From SIAQ01 sp964484265 (GTDB lineage Bacteria; Planctomycetota; Planctomycetia; Gemmatales; Gemmataceae), in NCBI GenBank assembly GCA_964484265.1, contig CAZAFH010000014.1, positions 28,397 through 92,396 of the forward strand: DNA of 64,000 bases, written 5' to 3'. How positions within the stretch are numbered: position 1 is the first letter of the stretch; each line of letters starts with the position of its first letter. The notes under the pieces were generated by a model. It was not told the DNA's origin. It saw nothing but the letters and a program-made list of their open reading frames with translations, and did not search any database. The position numbers were made by a program, and so were the translations under genes. Positions 1-7,778 of the stretch are shown here, in pieces.

Positions 1-1759
1 ATAGCTCCAGCGTGCCGACTTCAGTGACGCGGGAATGCAGATGTACGGGCACGGTTCGGCCTTCCTTGCCGGGCGTTTCGAGCGTCGCGCTCATCGGAGT
101 CAATTCGTCGATTTGGCCTTCCCATTCATCGACCATCGTGCCGACGGAATCCGCCCGGCGAATGGTCGAGCCAAGGAAGCGAAATTCTGCCGGCTCGCCG
201 ACGACCAGGCCGAACTCGAGGCCTGGAACATCGGATTCGGTGCCTTCTTCCATGCCGAACGGAACGACGCAGAGCGCCTTGATCGGCGGCGGGCTTCCCG
301 GGACGGCAGGCAGCGATGTCTCGACGCCGATGTAGTAGGCGCGAGCCGCTCCGCCGCGAATGCGGATTCCCTTGCCACGCCGGACGAGTCCGTAATACGC
401 CGCCCCGCCTGCGACGGCGCGATCGAGATCGACGCCCTGCAATTCGCGCACGCCGGCTTTGGGGTTGATCCATTTGCCAAGGATCTCCAGCATCCGCTCA
501 CGCAAGGGATTCGCCTTGAACACGCCGCCGTTGAAGAGCACGACCGCCGGCTGGGCTGACTTCTTCCGTCCCTTCTTCGTGGCGGCGCGCTCGAGCAGCA
601 CTTCGTTGTTGCGCGTCAGAAAGAAGCCGAGGTGTTTGCTGACGGCGGGATCGGCGGCGTAGGGTAGGCCGATTTCTTGCAAGCCGACGGTGCGTTGCAT
701 GCGAGGCTTCTCTTCGCGAGGCACGTCGGGGAAGAAACCATCGACGAGCACTTTTTCGACATCGGTCCGCGCGAGTTCGCCTTTGATCGTGCCGCCGATG
801 ACTTTGCTGCCGCGCCCGAGCACGGTGATCGCCGCGGTGTCTTTCCCAGTGGTGAAGATGGCTTCTTTCGCCAGGCGACAGCTATGCCAGAGGGCGTGCA
901 TCTGGCTGGCGTCAAGCTTGATGCCTTTTGCGCCGAAGGCGAGCGAAGCGTGATGCGCGAGGGCGAGGTCCATGTTGTCGCCGCCGAGCAGGATATGGTC
1001 GCCGACGGCGACACGGGTGAGCACGAGTTGGCCGGCCTCTTCGCTGACGGCGATGAGCGAGAAGTCGCACGTGCCGCCGCCGACATCACACACGAGGACG
1101 ACATCGCCGACTTCGACCTGGTCGCGCCATTTATCGTGGGTCGCCTCGATCCAGGCGTAAAACGCCGACTGCGGTTCTTCGAGCAGCGTGACCTTTTCGA
1201 GTCCGGCCGACTTGGCCGCCTCGACGGTCAACTCGCGCGCGATGGCGTCGAAGGACGCCGGCACGGTCAGCACGATTTCTTGATTCTCCAGGCGATGCTC
1301 GGAGACATCTTTCGCGATGAGAAAGTTCCAGGCATCGACGAGGTGCTTGAGGTAGTACGTTGCCGCCTCGACGGGCGAGACGCGTCGGCCGTTCTCGGGC
1401 GCTTTCCACGGCAGGATCGGCGCACGCCGATCGACGCCTGCATGCGACATCCACGATTTTGCCGAGGCCACCAGCCGAGTGGGAACCTGCGAGCCAAACA
1501 CGCGGGCGAACTCGCCGACGCAGTAATCGCGCTCGGCAGCCCAGGGCAGCTTGAGCGCGCCCGCCGGCTGTTCGTTCGGGCCGGGCAGGTAGAGAAACGA
1601 CGGCAAGAGCGCTCGCTCCTCGACGACGCCCGGCGCGACAACCTGCGGAATCTTCAAGTGTGTGAGTGCGGCGGCATCGCCCAGGCCGGTATCGTAATAC
1701 GCCAGCGATGAATTCGTGGTGCCCAGATCGATGCCAACGACAAATCGCGATGCAGACAT
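1..1759 (-). CDS. Hsp70 family chaperone-like ATPase (partial)
   Basis: The reading frame opens with ATG at 1759 and runs off the left edge, so at least 586 codons are visible and the C-terminus is missing. The N-terminus reads FVVGIDLGTTNSSLAYYD, the phosphate-1 loop of the actin/Hsp70 ATPase fold. Further in are VLTVPASFD, LLEEPQSAFYAW and VVLVCDVGGGTCDFSLIAV (phosphate-2), and then VVLFNGGVFKANPLRERM (adenosine/connect region). This is the divergent Hsp70 type with a long C-terminal extension, not the housekeeping DnaK, because no typical substrate-binding domain follows in the part seen. Such proteins often sit beside a second Hsp70-like gene, which would lie outside the window. It is expected to be cytoplasmic; its clients cannot be inferred. 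Confidence 0.93.
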   Translation of the reverse strand, partial: MSASRFVVGIDLGTTNSSLAYYDTGLGDAAALTHLKIPQVVAPGVVEERALLPSFLYLPGPNEQPAGALKLPWAAERDYCVGEFARVFGSQVPTRLVASAKSWMSHAGVDRRAPILPWKAPENGRRVSPVEAATYYLKHLVDAWNFLIAKDVSEHRLENQEIVLTVPASFDAIARELTVEAAKSAGLEKVTLLEEPQSAFYAWIEATHDKWRDQVEVGDVVLVCDVGGGTCDFSLIAVSEEAGQLVLTRVAVGDHILLGGDNMDLALAHHASLAFGAKGIKLDASQMHALWHSCRLAKEAIFTTGKDTAAITVLGRGSKVIGGTIKGELARTDVEKVLVDGFFPDVPREEKPRMQRTVGLQEIGLPYAADPAVSKHLGFFLTRNNEVLLERAATKKGRKKSAQPAVVLFNGGVFKANPLRERMLEILGKWINPKAGVRELQGVDLDRAVAGGAAYYGLVRRGKGIRIRGGAARAYYIGVETSLPAVPGSPPPIKALCVVPFGMEEGTESDVPGLEFGLVVGEPAEFRFLGSTIRRADSVGTMVDEWEGQIDELTPMSATLETPGKEGRTVPVHLHSRVTEVGTLEL

Positions 1760-1933
1760 TCGGAGCCTCTTGCCCAGTTTCGCCGCGTGATCACCCATGC
1801 GGACGCAATTTTGAACTTCTTTATTCTATGGTATTCGGACGATGGTAATGAGAGGTTTTTGCGTGTGGGGCGGGCTTCCGCGACGCAAAGTTACTTGGAT
1901 CTGGTAAACTGTATCTGTAAGGAGTAATCCGAA

Positions 1934-2206
1934 ATGAAGAGCATCATCGATCAATTGCCTCCAGAAATCGCCAAGCAGATCCATCCGGATCGTCGCAAGA
2001 ATGAGGCCGAATACTGGCTCACTCGCGATCAGCTTCTTGCGCAATACGGCGGGCAATGGATCGGGTTCGCCGCCGGAGCGGTCGTCGCGGCAGGCACAAG
2101 CCCGGTTGCCGTGCAACACGATGCCGAAGCGACCGGACTGCATCCATTTGTCATTTGCGTCGGCAAGGAAGATCAACCGAGCCGGATTCGGATAATCAAT
2201 CCGTAG
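1934..2206 (+). CDS. Small DUF5678-like protein
   Basis: A 90-residue protein preceded by AAGGAG about 10 bases before the ATG. The segment YWLTRDQLLAQYGGQWIGF, followed by GAVVAAGTSPVAVQHDAEATG, has the layout of DUF5678 proteins: a short basic helix, then Y-x-G-x-W-[VI], an invariant Gly after a beta turn, and a helix. Members of that family are frequently linked to retroviral-type aspartyl proteases, but no such gene follows here. Function unknown. It stands alone, 175 bases from the divergent Hsp70 gene and convergent with the SUKH-like gene. Confidence 0.7.
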   Translation: MKSIIDQLPPEIAKQIHPDRRKNEAEYWLTRDQLLAQYGGQWIGFAAGAVVAAGTSPVAVQHDAEATGLHPFVICVGKEDQPSRIRIINP

Positions 2207-2261
2207 CGTCGCTGTGGATGGAGCGTGGTTCACGCCTCAGGGGCGGGATGTCGGTTCGGCC

Positions 2262-2924
2262 TTAGTGTAGCACCTGGACATTGATGCCCGGAGCCACCAT
2301 CCCTTCCGCCGACCTGGAGAGTGATCCGACCCACATGCAATCCCACTCCATGACCAACACGTCCTGCTCGGGTGAGACGAAGAATTGGTGGTCTGGCTCT
2401 CCAGCCACATAGTACCCGCCGAGCCACAACGGTTCCAGTGGGATGGCCAGTGCCTCCACCGATGGCTTGCCCGTGTGTAGAGCAGCCAAGTTGGGACACC
2501 CCATCACCGCCTCTTGCAAACAGAGTGTGATGAGGAAGTGAGCGAGCGAGTCGCAAACCGGCACGAACCCGCGGCTGGGTGTGTTCCACACGTCCGCCGC
2601 GTTCGACCAGACTGGCGGGTCCGGCTCCCCGACAGGGCAGCGGGCGGACCAGTTGCCCTGGTTCTCCCAGGCGAACTCAATCATGCCGTCGATCCGCTTG
2701 AGTCGGCTGAGCGGGGTGAGCGAATCTTGCATGTGGAACGGAGACCGCCAGTTGTTCTCTGGCCCCTGTGCGATCTCGACCAATGCCCCCAACTCACGGT
2801 AGATGGTGGCGAGCGGAGGGGGTAGGTCGCCCGGGATTAGCGAGGGGGCGAGCATCGGGTCGTCCAGCCAGTGGCGGTGGAACCGCTTCAGGAATGCGAC
2901 GAGATCCGCAACCGTCACGATCAT
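2262..2924 (-). CDS. SUKH (SMI1/KNR4)-like protein
   Basis: 220 residues, apparently cytoplasmic. The order is typical of SMI1/KNR4 (SUKH) domains: an N-terminal helix containing FHRHWLDD, then IPGDLPPPLATIYRELGAL (the helix that normally reads IP..L...Y...NGG), then FEW-type strands such as MIEFAWENQGNWSARC, DPPVWSN and VPVCDSLAHFLITLCLQEAV near the end. SUKH proteins act as immunity proteins of contact-dependent toxins or as general protein-binding modules. No toxin gene is adjacent, so an orphan immunity role is only a guess. Confidence 0.75.
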   Translation of the reverse strand: MIVTVADLVAFLKRFHRHWLDDPMLAPSLIPGDLPPPLATIYRELGALVEIAQGPENNWRSPFHMQDSLTPLSRLKRIDGMIEFAWENQGNWSARCPVGEPDPPVWSNAADVWNTPSRGFVPVCDSLAHFLITLCLQEAVMGCPNLAALHTGKPSVEALAIPLEPLWLGGYYVAGEPDHQFFVSPEQDVLVMEWDCMWVGSLSRSAEGMVAPGINVQVLH

Positions 2925-3103
2925 CCGCTGCGCCCTCCTGCGGCCGAACGATAATTCGGCAGACTACTCTCCGCCTATCGCCGGAACGCGAATAACGGTT
3001 AGGTTCGCGGCAATGCTGTTAGGCTAAACTCCCGGCGGATGGATTACAAGGCAGTAATTCGGAAAATCCGAAAACGGATGCGTTGGCGGTGTTCAGCTCT
3101 GAT

Positions 3104-4312
3104 TTAACCCCGATACCGATACGCCCAGATCTTCGTGCCGTCGAGCACGACAAAGACACCATGCGCGGGATCGAAGTACGCCAGGCGGCGGTTGCCCGTG
3201 GGCATCGGGTCGCCCGCCGGGCTCAGCTTGGTCCAGCGCTTGGCGTCGGGATTGTAGGACCAGAGCGTATTCGTTTGAAACTGAATCAATATTCCATCGC
3301 CGCTGATCGGGTCGTGGTACATCGGCGCTCGCGCGTCGTGGCCGTACGGCACGTCGTCGGCGTCTTTCGCGGCGTCGATGACCTTCTCCCAGCGATTCTT
3401 GGCGATGTCGTAGTGCGACGTCGCCTTGTGCCGATGGGCGATGACCAGCTTGCGTTTACTGTCGTAGTACCCGACCTGCTCCGGTTCGGCCGCGTGTTTG
3501 GTGAAATCCTTGGTTTCCTTGTTTGCCTCGAGGTTTTTCCAGACGCCGGTTTTCGGTTGGTGCAGCCACGTTCCTTGCATCTGCCAGTTGTTCGCATGCC
3601 AAATACATCCGCCGCGTTCAGGAATGTATTCGAGCATGCCGCCGAAAATCGGCACGGGGTACGGCTTCGCCGCCTTGTGTGCTTTCCATTCGGCAGAATT
3701 CGGCGCAAACGACCAGAGCGGCGGGCCAGTGTATAGCAAGTTCGGGTCGCCGCCCAGTTGTTCGACGCATTTCTTTTTGTTCGTGACCCAGGTGTTCATG
3801 AAGTACATCGAACGCTCGACGGGATCGTAGGCCAAGCCCCACCATGTGTGGGCAATCACGACCGGGCCGCCGCGCTTGGTGACGAGTACACCGTCCTTGA
3901 ACAGGACGTCGCTGAAATCCTTGCCCATGCCGGTGTAGTCACGCGGCAGATCGGGCGCATAGAGCATGACCCACGAGAGCGACGCGAGATCGAATTCCCA
4001 AACATCGTTCAGCCGGTGCGGCACACCATGATTGGCGCCGCAGTAAAGGGCTCGCTTGCGTTCCGGGGCCCAGACCATCTTGAGCGTGAAATCACGTGCC
4101 AGCGGGCCTGTCTTGTGCAGATTGTACTTTCGTGCCGTATCGTTGAAATCGCCCAGAACCTTCGCCGTCCCTAGCAATGCCGCCTGATTTGGCTTCAAGC
4201 TTTTGAGCTTTTCCGCGACGGCAGACTGCGGTACCAGGGCCGGCTTGATCGGCTCGCCTGCCGAAATCACAATCGGCAAACCAAGTAGTGCAATCAATGA
4301 CCAGCGATACAT
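3104..4312 (-). CDS. Secreted Kelch-type beta-propeller protein
   Basis: About 402 residues if it starts at the ATG at 4312, which has GGAG about 8 bases upstream and gives a signal peptide (MYRWSLIALLGLPIVISAG). An in-frame start further upstream would bury this signal, so it is not preferred. Repeated blocks such as DVWEFDLASLSWVMLY, YDPVERSMYFMNTWV, YDIAKNRWEKV, LWSYNPDAKRWTKLSP and AYFDPAHGVFVVLDG are Kelch-like blades with paired aromatic and Gly residues. It is probably periplasmic or extracellular. The substrate is unknown. It is monocistronic and convergent with the SUKH gene. Confidence 0.82.
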   Translation of the reverse strand: MYRWSLIALLGLPIVISAGEPIKPALVPQSAVAEKLKSLKPNQAALLGTAKVLGDFNDTARKYNLHKTGPLARDFTLKMVWAPERKRALYCGANHGVPHRLNDVWEFDLASLSWVMLYAPDLPRDYTGMGKDFSDVLFKDGVLVTKRGGPVVIAHTWWGLAYDPVERSMYFMNTWVTNKKKCVEQLGGDPNLLYTGPPLWSFAPNSAEWKAHKAAKPYPVPIFGGMLEYIPERGGCIWHANNWQMQGTWLHQPKTGVWKNLEANKETKDFTKHAAEPEQVGYYDSKRKLVIAHRHKATSHYDIAKNRWEKVIDAAKDADDVPYGHDARAPMYHDPISGDGILIQFQTNTLWSYNPDAKRWTKLSPAGDPMPTGNRRLAYFDPAHGVFVVLDGTKIWAYRYRG

Positions 4313-4448
4313 CGCGAAGCTCCGTTGATATGCCTGCGAACAATACCCCGTCTGATGGTTGTAATCAATATATGTGCGCAATACGCAGATGAACCCGACA
4401 CAAGATTCCGTGTCGATAGGATAGGCAACATTCTTTTACAGGTGAAGC

Positions 4449-5399
4449 ATGCCCGAACGCGTTCACGATCATCCAGATCTCATCTTCTCCCTTGGGACGC
4501 AGGTCGTTGTTTTGATCGACATCGCGGGAGCCGGCGGAGTTCTGCTCCATCCGCGCGGCACCGTCGGCGTCATCGTCAAGGCGCCGACCGATGCCGACCA
4601 TTCCTATCGCGTTCGTTTCACCGACGGGCTCGAGGTTCCGCTCAAACGCAGCGAGGTCACGATGCTGGCGCTATTCAAGGAAGGCGAACTTGGTGCAAGC
4701 GGCGTTCTCGCCGCGCGGTCCGATCTTTACGGGCGAGTCTTCTATCGCTGCATCATCGGCTCGCAAGCGTATGGCCTCGCCGGCAGCGAATCGGACGTCG
4801 ATCGTCGCGGCATCTATTTGCCGAGCGCGGACCAGCATTGGTCGCTTTACGGCGTTCCCGAGCAACTGGAGAACGACGAGACGCAGGAAGCCTACTGGGA
4901 AATACAGAAATTCCTCACCTTCGCACTCAAGGCGAACCCGAACATCCTGGAATGCCTCTATTCTCCGCTGGTCGAGACGGCGACGCCGCTGGCAGAGGAA
5001 CTGCTGGCGATGCGCGAGTGCTTTCTGTCGCGCGTCGTTTATCAAACTTTCAACGGCTATGTGTTGAGCCAATTCAAGAAAATGCAGGCCGACCTTCGCA
5101 ATCAAGGCAAGGTGAAATGGAAGCACGTCATGCATTTGATTCGCTTGCTCCTCTCCGGCATTCACGTGCTCAAGCACGGAGTCGTGGCGGTGCGTGTCGA
5201 GGAACATCGCGAACAATTACTGGCGATCAAGCGCGGCGAACTGCCTTGGAAAGAAGCCGAAAATTGGCGGCTCTCGCTGCACGCGGAATTCGACCGGGCG
5301 TTCGCCGAGACGAAGTTGCCGGAGCGGCCTGATTACGAGAGGGCGAACGCGTTTCTCCTTCGGGCGCGGCGGCTGGCAACATCGGAGGCATTACCATGA
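4449..5399 (+). CDS. RlaP/YcgL-type nucleotidyltransferase 1
   Basis: 316 residues. Residues about 90-125 read YRCIIGSQAYGLAGSESDVD followed by RRGIY. This is the G-S-x-AYG-L...SD-x-D-x-RG block of DNA-polymerase-beta-superfamily nucleotidyltransferases of the COG3541/PF10127 type (YcgL; RlaP, 'RNA repair pathway DNA polymerase beta family'). The two Asp residues are the expected metal ligands. The N-terminal 80 residues form an extra beta-rich domain (GTQVVVLIDIAGAGG, VRFTDGLEVPLKRSEV). The C-terminal half is helical, with KWKHVMHLIRLLLSGIHVLKHG matching the conserved helices of the family. The stop overlaps the start of the next gene (ATGA), so the two are probably cotranslated. RlaP proteins have been linked by gene neighbourhood to RNA ligases; none is seen in this window. 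A tRNA array starts about 1 kb downstream. Confidence 0.88.
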   Translation: MPERVHDHPDLIFSLGTQVVVLIDIAGAGGVLLHPRGTVGVIVKAPTDADHSYRVRFTDGLEVPLKRSEVTMLALFKEGELGASGVLAARSDLYGRVFYRCIIGSQAYGLAGSESDVDRRGIYLPSADQHWSLYGVPEQLENDETQEAYWEIQKFLTFALKANPNILECLYSPLVETATPLAEELLAMRECFLSRVVYQTFNGYVLSQFKKMQADLRNQGKVKWKHVMHLIRLLLSGIHVLKHGVVAVRVEEHREQLLAIKRGELPWKEAENWRLSLHAEFDRAFAETKLPERPDYERANAFLLRARRLATSEALP

Positions 5400-6145
5400 A
5401 TGACATGCCATTACTGAAAAAGCAAATCGCGCAGCATCCTTATCCGTTGCTGTTCGCCACCATCAGCGGCGCTCATCTCTATGGTTTTCCGTCGCCCGAC
5501 TCGGATTTCGACCTGCGCGGCGCCCATCTGCTGCCGCTCAGGGAAACCGTCGGCTTGAGGGTCGGCCCGGAGACGATCGAGAAGTCCGGCATCCACAACG
5601 GTCTGGAGATCGATCTGGTCACGCACGATGCCAAGAAGTTCTTCGAGCTGATGCTCAAAAAGAATGGCTACGTGCTTGAGCAGATCTTCTCACAGCTGAT
5701 AGTACTTTCGACGCCGGAGCATGCGGAGCTCAAGGAGATTGCGAAGAGCTGCATCACCAAGCATCATGCGCATCACTATCGTGGGTTCGCGGAGACGCAA
5801 TGGAAGCTCTTCACGAAAGAGTCGCCGCCTCGCGTCAAGCCGTTGCTCTACGTCTATCGGGTGTTGCTGACCGGCATTCACCTGATGCATACGGGCGTCG
5901 TCGAGGCCAACCTGGTCACGCTCAACGAGACCGCGAAGCTGCCCTTCCTGCCCGATCTAATTCAACGCAAGATCGCAGGCAAGGAGAAAGAGCGTCTAAG
6001 CAGCGCGGACCTCGATTTTCATCGGCACGAGTATCAACGGCTGCAAGATGCGCTCCAGGCAGCACAGGACATGAGTCATCTGTCCGAAGCTCCAAAGGGT
6101 GGCGAAGCCCTACACGATCTGCTCGTGCGAATTCGATTGCGATGA
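5396..6145 (+). CDS. RlaP/YcgL-type nucleotidyltransferase 2
   Basis: 249 residues, starting inside the stop region of the preceding paralogue (4-base ATGA overlap). Near the N-terminus it carries FATISGAHLYGFPSPDSDFD followed by LRGAHLLP, the same S/G-G-A-x-YG...SD-x-D-x-RG signature with both acidic ligands intact. It lacks the extra N-terminal beta domain of its partner and starts directly with the catalytic core. The segment ending PRVKPLLYVYRVLLTGIHLM parallels the helix in gene 1. The tandem pair may form a heterodimer with one or two active sites. It is the last protein gene before the tRNA array. The enzymatic class is well supported; the RNA substrate is inference. Confidence 0.88.
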   Translation: MNDMPLLKKQIAQHPYPLLFATISGAHLYGFPSPDSDFDLRGAHLLPLRETVGLRVGPETIEKSGIHNGLEIDLVTHDAKKFFELMLKKNGYVLEQIFSQLIVLSTPEHAELKEIAKSCITKHHAHHYRGFAETQWKLFTKESPPRVKPLLYVYRVLLTGIHLMHTGVVEANLVTLNETAKLPFLPDLIQRKIAGKEKERLSSADLDFHRHEYQRLQDALQAAQDMSHLSEAPKGGEALHDLLVRIRLR

Positions 6146-6259
6146 TAAATAGCGAACAATCGAAGATTCGGCGGAATAATTGCGAACCTTTTGCATCCAT
6201 ACTTCGTCTGTTTTTATGCACGATAACCGTGCTATCGACCAAAACGAAACGAACGTACC

Positions 6260-6355
6260 ATGAACATTTTGAACTTACGTTGGAAATCCGAACAGAAAGC
6301 CAATCGCGGCGCCGGGCGACCGGTCGCGCTAGGCGAGTTTCCATTGCGCTTGTGA
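6260..6355 (+). CDS. Possible 31-residue leader-like ORF
   Basis: A short frame starting ATG at 6260 (MNILNLRWKSEQKANR...) and ending TGA at 6353-6355, followed 31 bases later by a strong rho-independent terminator. It has no clear ribosome binding site. Its position between the nucleotidyltransferase pair and the terminator would suit a leader peptide or the end of the operon, but coding is unproven. The rest of the gap 6146-6386 shows nothing recognisable. Confidence 0.25.
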   Translation: MNILNLRWKSEQKANRGAGRPVALGEFPLRL

Positions 6356-6386
6356 CGTCCATCCTCGTTGAGTGTGTGCCTTTTCC

Positions 6387-6419
6387 AAGGCCGGGCGTCG
6401 TGAGATGCCCGGCCTTTTT
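6387..6419 (+). terminator. Rho-independent terminator before the tRNA array
   Basis: A 10-bp perfect stem (AAGGCCGGGC / GCCCGGCCTT) with a 10-base loop, followed by a T run. It lies 240 bases after the second nucleotidyltransferase gene and only 4 bases before the first tRNA, so it probably ends the protein operon. The tRNA array would then need its own promoter or readthrough. Confidence 0.85.
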
Positions 6420-6423
6420 GTTT

Positions 6424-6495
6424 GGGCTGGTAGCTGAGACGGAGTAGCGGCGGTCTGAAGAACCGCAGACGAGGATTCGAGCGCCTCCCGGCCCA
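6424..6495 (+). tRNA. tRNA-Phe(GAA), array member 1
   Basis: 7-bp acceptor GGGCTGG/CCGGCCC, A73, anticodon loop CTGAAGA. The T stem closes with A53 opposite G61 where G-C is nearly universal, so it is somewhat degenerate. No CCA is encoded. It duplicates the specificity of the canonical tRNA-Phe at 54397. Confidence 0.8.
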
Positions 6496-6501
6496 CTGCG
6501 C

Positions 6502-6535
6502 AGTGGAGAGTGATAAGTGGCGAGTGAATCAACGA
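6502..6535 (+). repeat. Heptanucleotide repeat, left flank of tRNA array
   Basis: Four 7-base units (AGTGGAG, AGTGATA, AGTGGCG, AGTGAAT) followed by CAACGA. The last part, AGTGGCGAGTGAATCAACGA (6516-6535), recurs at 8211-8233 with a 3-base insertion, so it brackets the 15-tRNA block. Confidence 0.75.
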
Positions 6536-6633
6536 GTTGCCTGTCGTGAGTGAAATTCGACCCCTATCCACGTATTGGAGAACGAAAATGCTTCTCGCTC
6601 GTCCATTGAAACCGTCGCGTCCTCGTATCATTC

Positions 6634-6705
6634 GGGGCCGTGGCGTAATGGCAGCGTATCCGCCTTTTAAGCGGTAAGGTGTGGGTTCGACTCCCGCCGG
6701 CCCTA
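6634..6705 (+). tRNA. tRNA-Lys(TTT)
   Basis: Acceptor GGGGCCG/CGGCCCT with a terminal G-U pair, A73, anticodon loop CTTTTAA, T arm GTGGG-TTCGACT-CCCGC. The anticodon stem has a T-T mismatch at 27-43. The next tRNA starts 2 bases later. Confidence 0.88.
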
Positions 6706-6707
6706 TC

Positions 6708-6780
6708 GGGATCCAGGTGTTATCGGCAGCATCCCTGGCTCTTAACCAGCGAGGTGAGGGTTCAAGTCCCTCGGGTCCCA
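6708..6780 (+). tRNA. tRNA-Lys(CTT)
   Basis: Acceptor GGGATCC/GGGTCCC, A73, anticodon loop CTCTTAA, perfect T stem GAGGG/CCCTC. The anticodon stem has a C-C mismatch at 27-43, the same position as in the neighbouring tRNA-Lys. Confidence 0.9.
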
Positions 6781-6783
6781 TTT

Positions 6784-6854
6784 GCACCTGTGATGTAACG
6801 GCAGCCTCCCTGCTCGCCATGCAGGATGTGTGGGTTCGACTCCCACTGGGTGCT
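6784..6854 (+). tRNA. tRNA-Gly(GCC) with C33
   Basis: Acceptor GCACCTG/TGGGTGC, T73 as expected for bacterial Gly, anticodon stem CCTGC/GCAGG, loop TCGCCAT. Position 33 is C instead of the near-invariant T. The D stem has one mismatch. The T stem GTGGG/CCCAC is perfect. Confidence 0.82.
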
Positions 6855-6860
6855 CTGACT

Positions 6861-6934
6861 CAGGACGTAGGAAAGCCCGGCAATCCGCCGGTTTCGGGTA
6901 CCGGAAAGCGTGGGTTCAAATCCCACCGTCCTGA
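6861..6934 (+). tRNA. tRNA-Pro(CGG)
   Basis: Acceptor CAGGACG/CGTCCTG, A73, anticodon stem CCGGT/ACCGG, loop TTCGGGT with G37 as usual for Pro, T loop TTCAAAT. Confidence 0.9.
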
Positions 6935-6939
6935 CTGAT

Positions 6940-7011
6940 TGCGGTGTGGCCCAACGGTAAGGCGGCTCCCTGTTAAGGAGACGATTGCAGGTTCGATTCC
7001 TGCCGCCGCAG
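6940..7011 (+). tRNA. tRNA-Asn(GTT)
   Basis: Acceptor TGCGGTG/CGCCGCA with T1-A72 and G73, both usual for Asn. D stem GCC/GGC, anticodon loop CTGTTAA, T stem GCAGG/CCTGC. Confidence 0.92.
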
Positions 7012-7018
7012 CTTGGAT

Positions 7019-7102
7019 GGAAGGGCAAGCCAACTGGCGATGGCAGCTGTTTTGAAAACAGTCGAGCGATGAGCCTTGAGGGTTCGACTCCCTCTCCTTC
7101 CG
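7019..7102 (+). tRNA. tRNA-Ser(TGA), class II
   Basis: 84 nt. Acceptor GGAAGGG/TCCTTCC, G73, anticodon stem GCTGT/ACAGT, loop TTTGAAA, then a long variable arm before the T stem GAGGG/CCCTC. The long arm shows the array keeps class II structure for Ser. Confidence 0.92.
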
Positions 7103-7134
7103 CTTGAAATCCGTTACCAGCGGAATTTGCAAAT

Positions 7135-7206
7135 TCCGGGGTCGTCTAACGGCAAAGACATCGAGCTCTGACCTCGACGATGTTGGTTCGACTCCAGCCC
7201 CCGGAG
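7135..7206 (+). tRNA. tRNA-Gln(CTG)
   Basis: Acceptor TCCGGGG/CCCCGGA with T1-A72 and G73 (Gln identity), anticodon stem TCGAG/CTCGA, loop CTCTGAC, T loop TTCGACT. Confidence 0.92.
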
Positions 7207-7243
7207 CTTCGAAGAAGGAAAAAGGAGAATGGATAGAATGCTG

Positions 7244-7350
7244 CGAAAAATAACTTACTGGTCTTGCCGCTTGCGGCTTAGCGCTCAGCATGGCGCCATG
7301 TTGAGCGCTAAGCCGCAAGCGGCAAATGCAAATTGGGAAGTTATTTTTCG
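7244..7350. repeat. Palindromic element, family A copy 1 (inside tRNA array)
   Basis: Core palindrome 7264-7325: TTGCCGCTTGCGGCTTAGCG, a short loop around GGCGCC, then its complement. Outer arms CGAAAAATAACTT (7244-7256) and AAGTTATTTTTCG (7338-7350) extend the inverted repeat. It separates tRNA-Gln from tRNA-Asp. Related copies lie at 21225-21312, 38857-38920 and, as a half, 63574-63597. Confidence 0.92.
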
Positions 7351-7395
7351 ACGATTGCATAAGGGAAAAAGTTCGAAACGCTTTTCCTTGTTCAA

Positions 7396-7470
7396 GTCCT
7401 CGTGGAGCAGTCCGGAGTGCTCGCCACCCTGTCACGGTGGAGGCCGCGGGTTCAAATCCCGCCGGGGACG
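7396..7470 (+). tRNA. tRNA-Asp(GTC)
   Basis: Acceptor GTCCTCG/CGGGGAC, G73 (Asp identity), anticodon stem CCACC/GGTGG, loop CTGTCAC, T stem GCGGG/CCCGC. Confidence 0.93.
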
Positions 7471-7478
7471 CTTTTAAA

Positions 7479-7538
7479 GGATGAAGGATGAATCAGGAAT
7501 CGGGAATTGCGATGGTATTCATCCTTCCGCCTTCATCC
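7479..7538. repeat. GGATGAA heptad repeat forming a hairpin (copy 1)
   Basis: Two GGATGAA units (7479-7492), a 25-base loop, then TTCATCC-TTCCGCC-TTCATCC (7518-7538). The 7-base period and inverted arrangement match the copy at 8044-8120. It sits between tRNA-Asp and the Leu-anticodon tRNAs. Confidence 0.85.
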
Positions 7539-7545
7539 ATCGATT

Positions 7546-7618
7546 GGCCGGATAGCCCAACGGGAAGAGGCGGCCGGCTTAAACCCGGCATGTATCGGTT
7601 CGAATCCGATTCCGGTCA
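7546..7618 (+). tRNA. tRNA with Leu anticodon TAA in a class I body
   Basis: Acceptor GGCCGGA/TCCGGTC, A73, D stem GCC/GGC, anticodon stem GCCGG/CCGGC, loop CTTAAAC (anticodon TAA), variable region of only 4 bases (ATGT), T stem ATCGG/CCGAT. Bacterial tRNA-Leu normally has a long variable arm; this one does not. Confidence 0.85.
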
Positions 7619-7619
7619 C

Positions 7620-7694
7620 GCCAAGGTAGACCAACGGGAAGGAGTCGTCAGTTTCAGAAACTGAACAGTGTGGGTTCAAATCCCACCCTTGGCA
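7620..7694 (+). tRNA. tRNA with Leu anticodon CAG in a class I body
   Basis: Starts 1 base after the previous tRNA. Acceptor GCCAAGG/CCTTGGC, A73, anticodon stem TCAGT/ACTGA, loop TTCAGAA, 5-base variable region (ACAGT), T stem GTGGG/CCCAC. All stems are perfect. Confidence 0.87.
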
Positions 7695-7700
7695 TTCATT

Positions 7701-7775
7701 GCCGCTGTAGACCAACGGGAAGGAGTCACGAGTTCGAGAAACTCGGCAGTATGGGTTCAAATCCCATCGGCGGCA
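7701..7775 (+). tRNA. tRNA with Leu anticodon GAG, class I body, C33
   Basis: Acceptor GCCGCTG/CGGCGGC, A73, anticodon stem CGAGT/ACTCG, loop TCGAGAA with C33, 5-base variable region (GCAGT). Its D arm is identical to that of the preceding CAG tRNA, so the two are paralogues. Confidence 0.85.
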
Positions 7776-7778
7776 CAT

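Noticed and set aside
7264..7325. Family A hairpin as a simple rho-independent terminator in the tRNA array
   Set aside because: It has no T run directly after the stem in the direction of the array, and the same core occurs elsewhere as a dispersed repeat.
7546..7618. TAA anticodon read as a suppressor or recoding tRNA
   Set aside because: Anticodon TAA pairs with TTA, a Leu codon, not with a stop codon. Nothing in the array has CTA, TTA or TCA anticodons.
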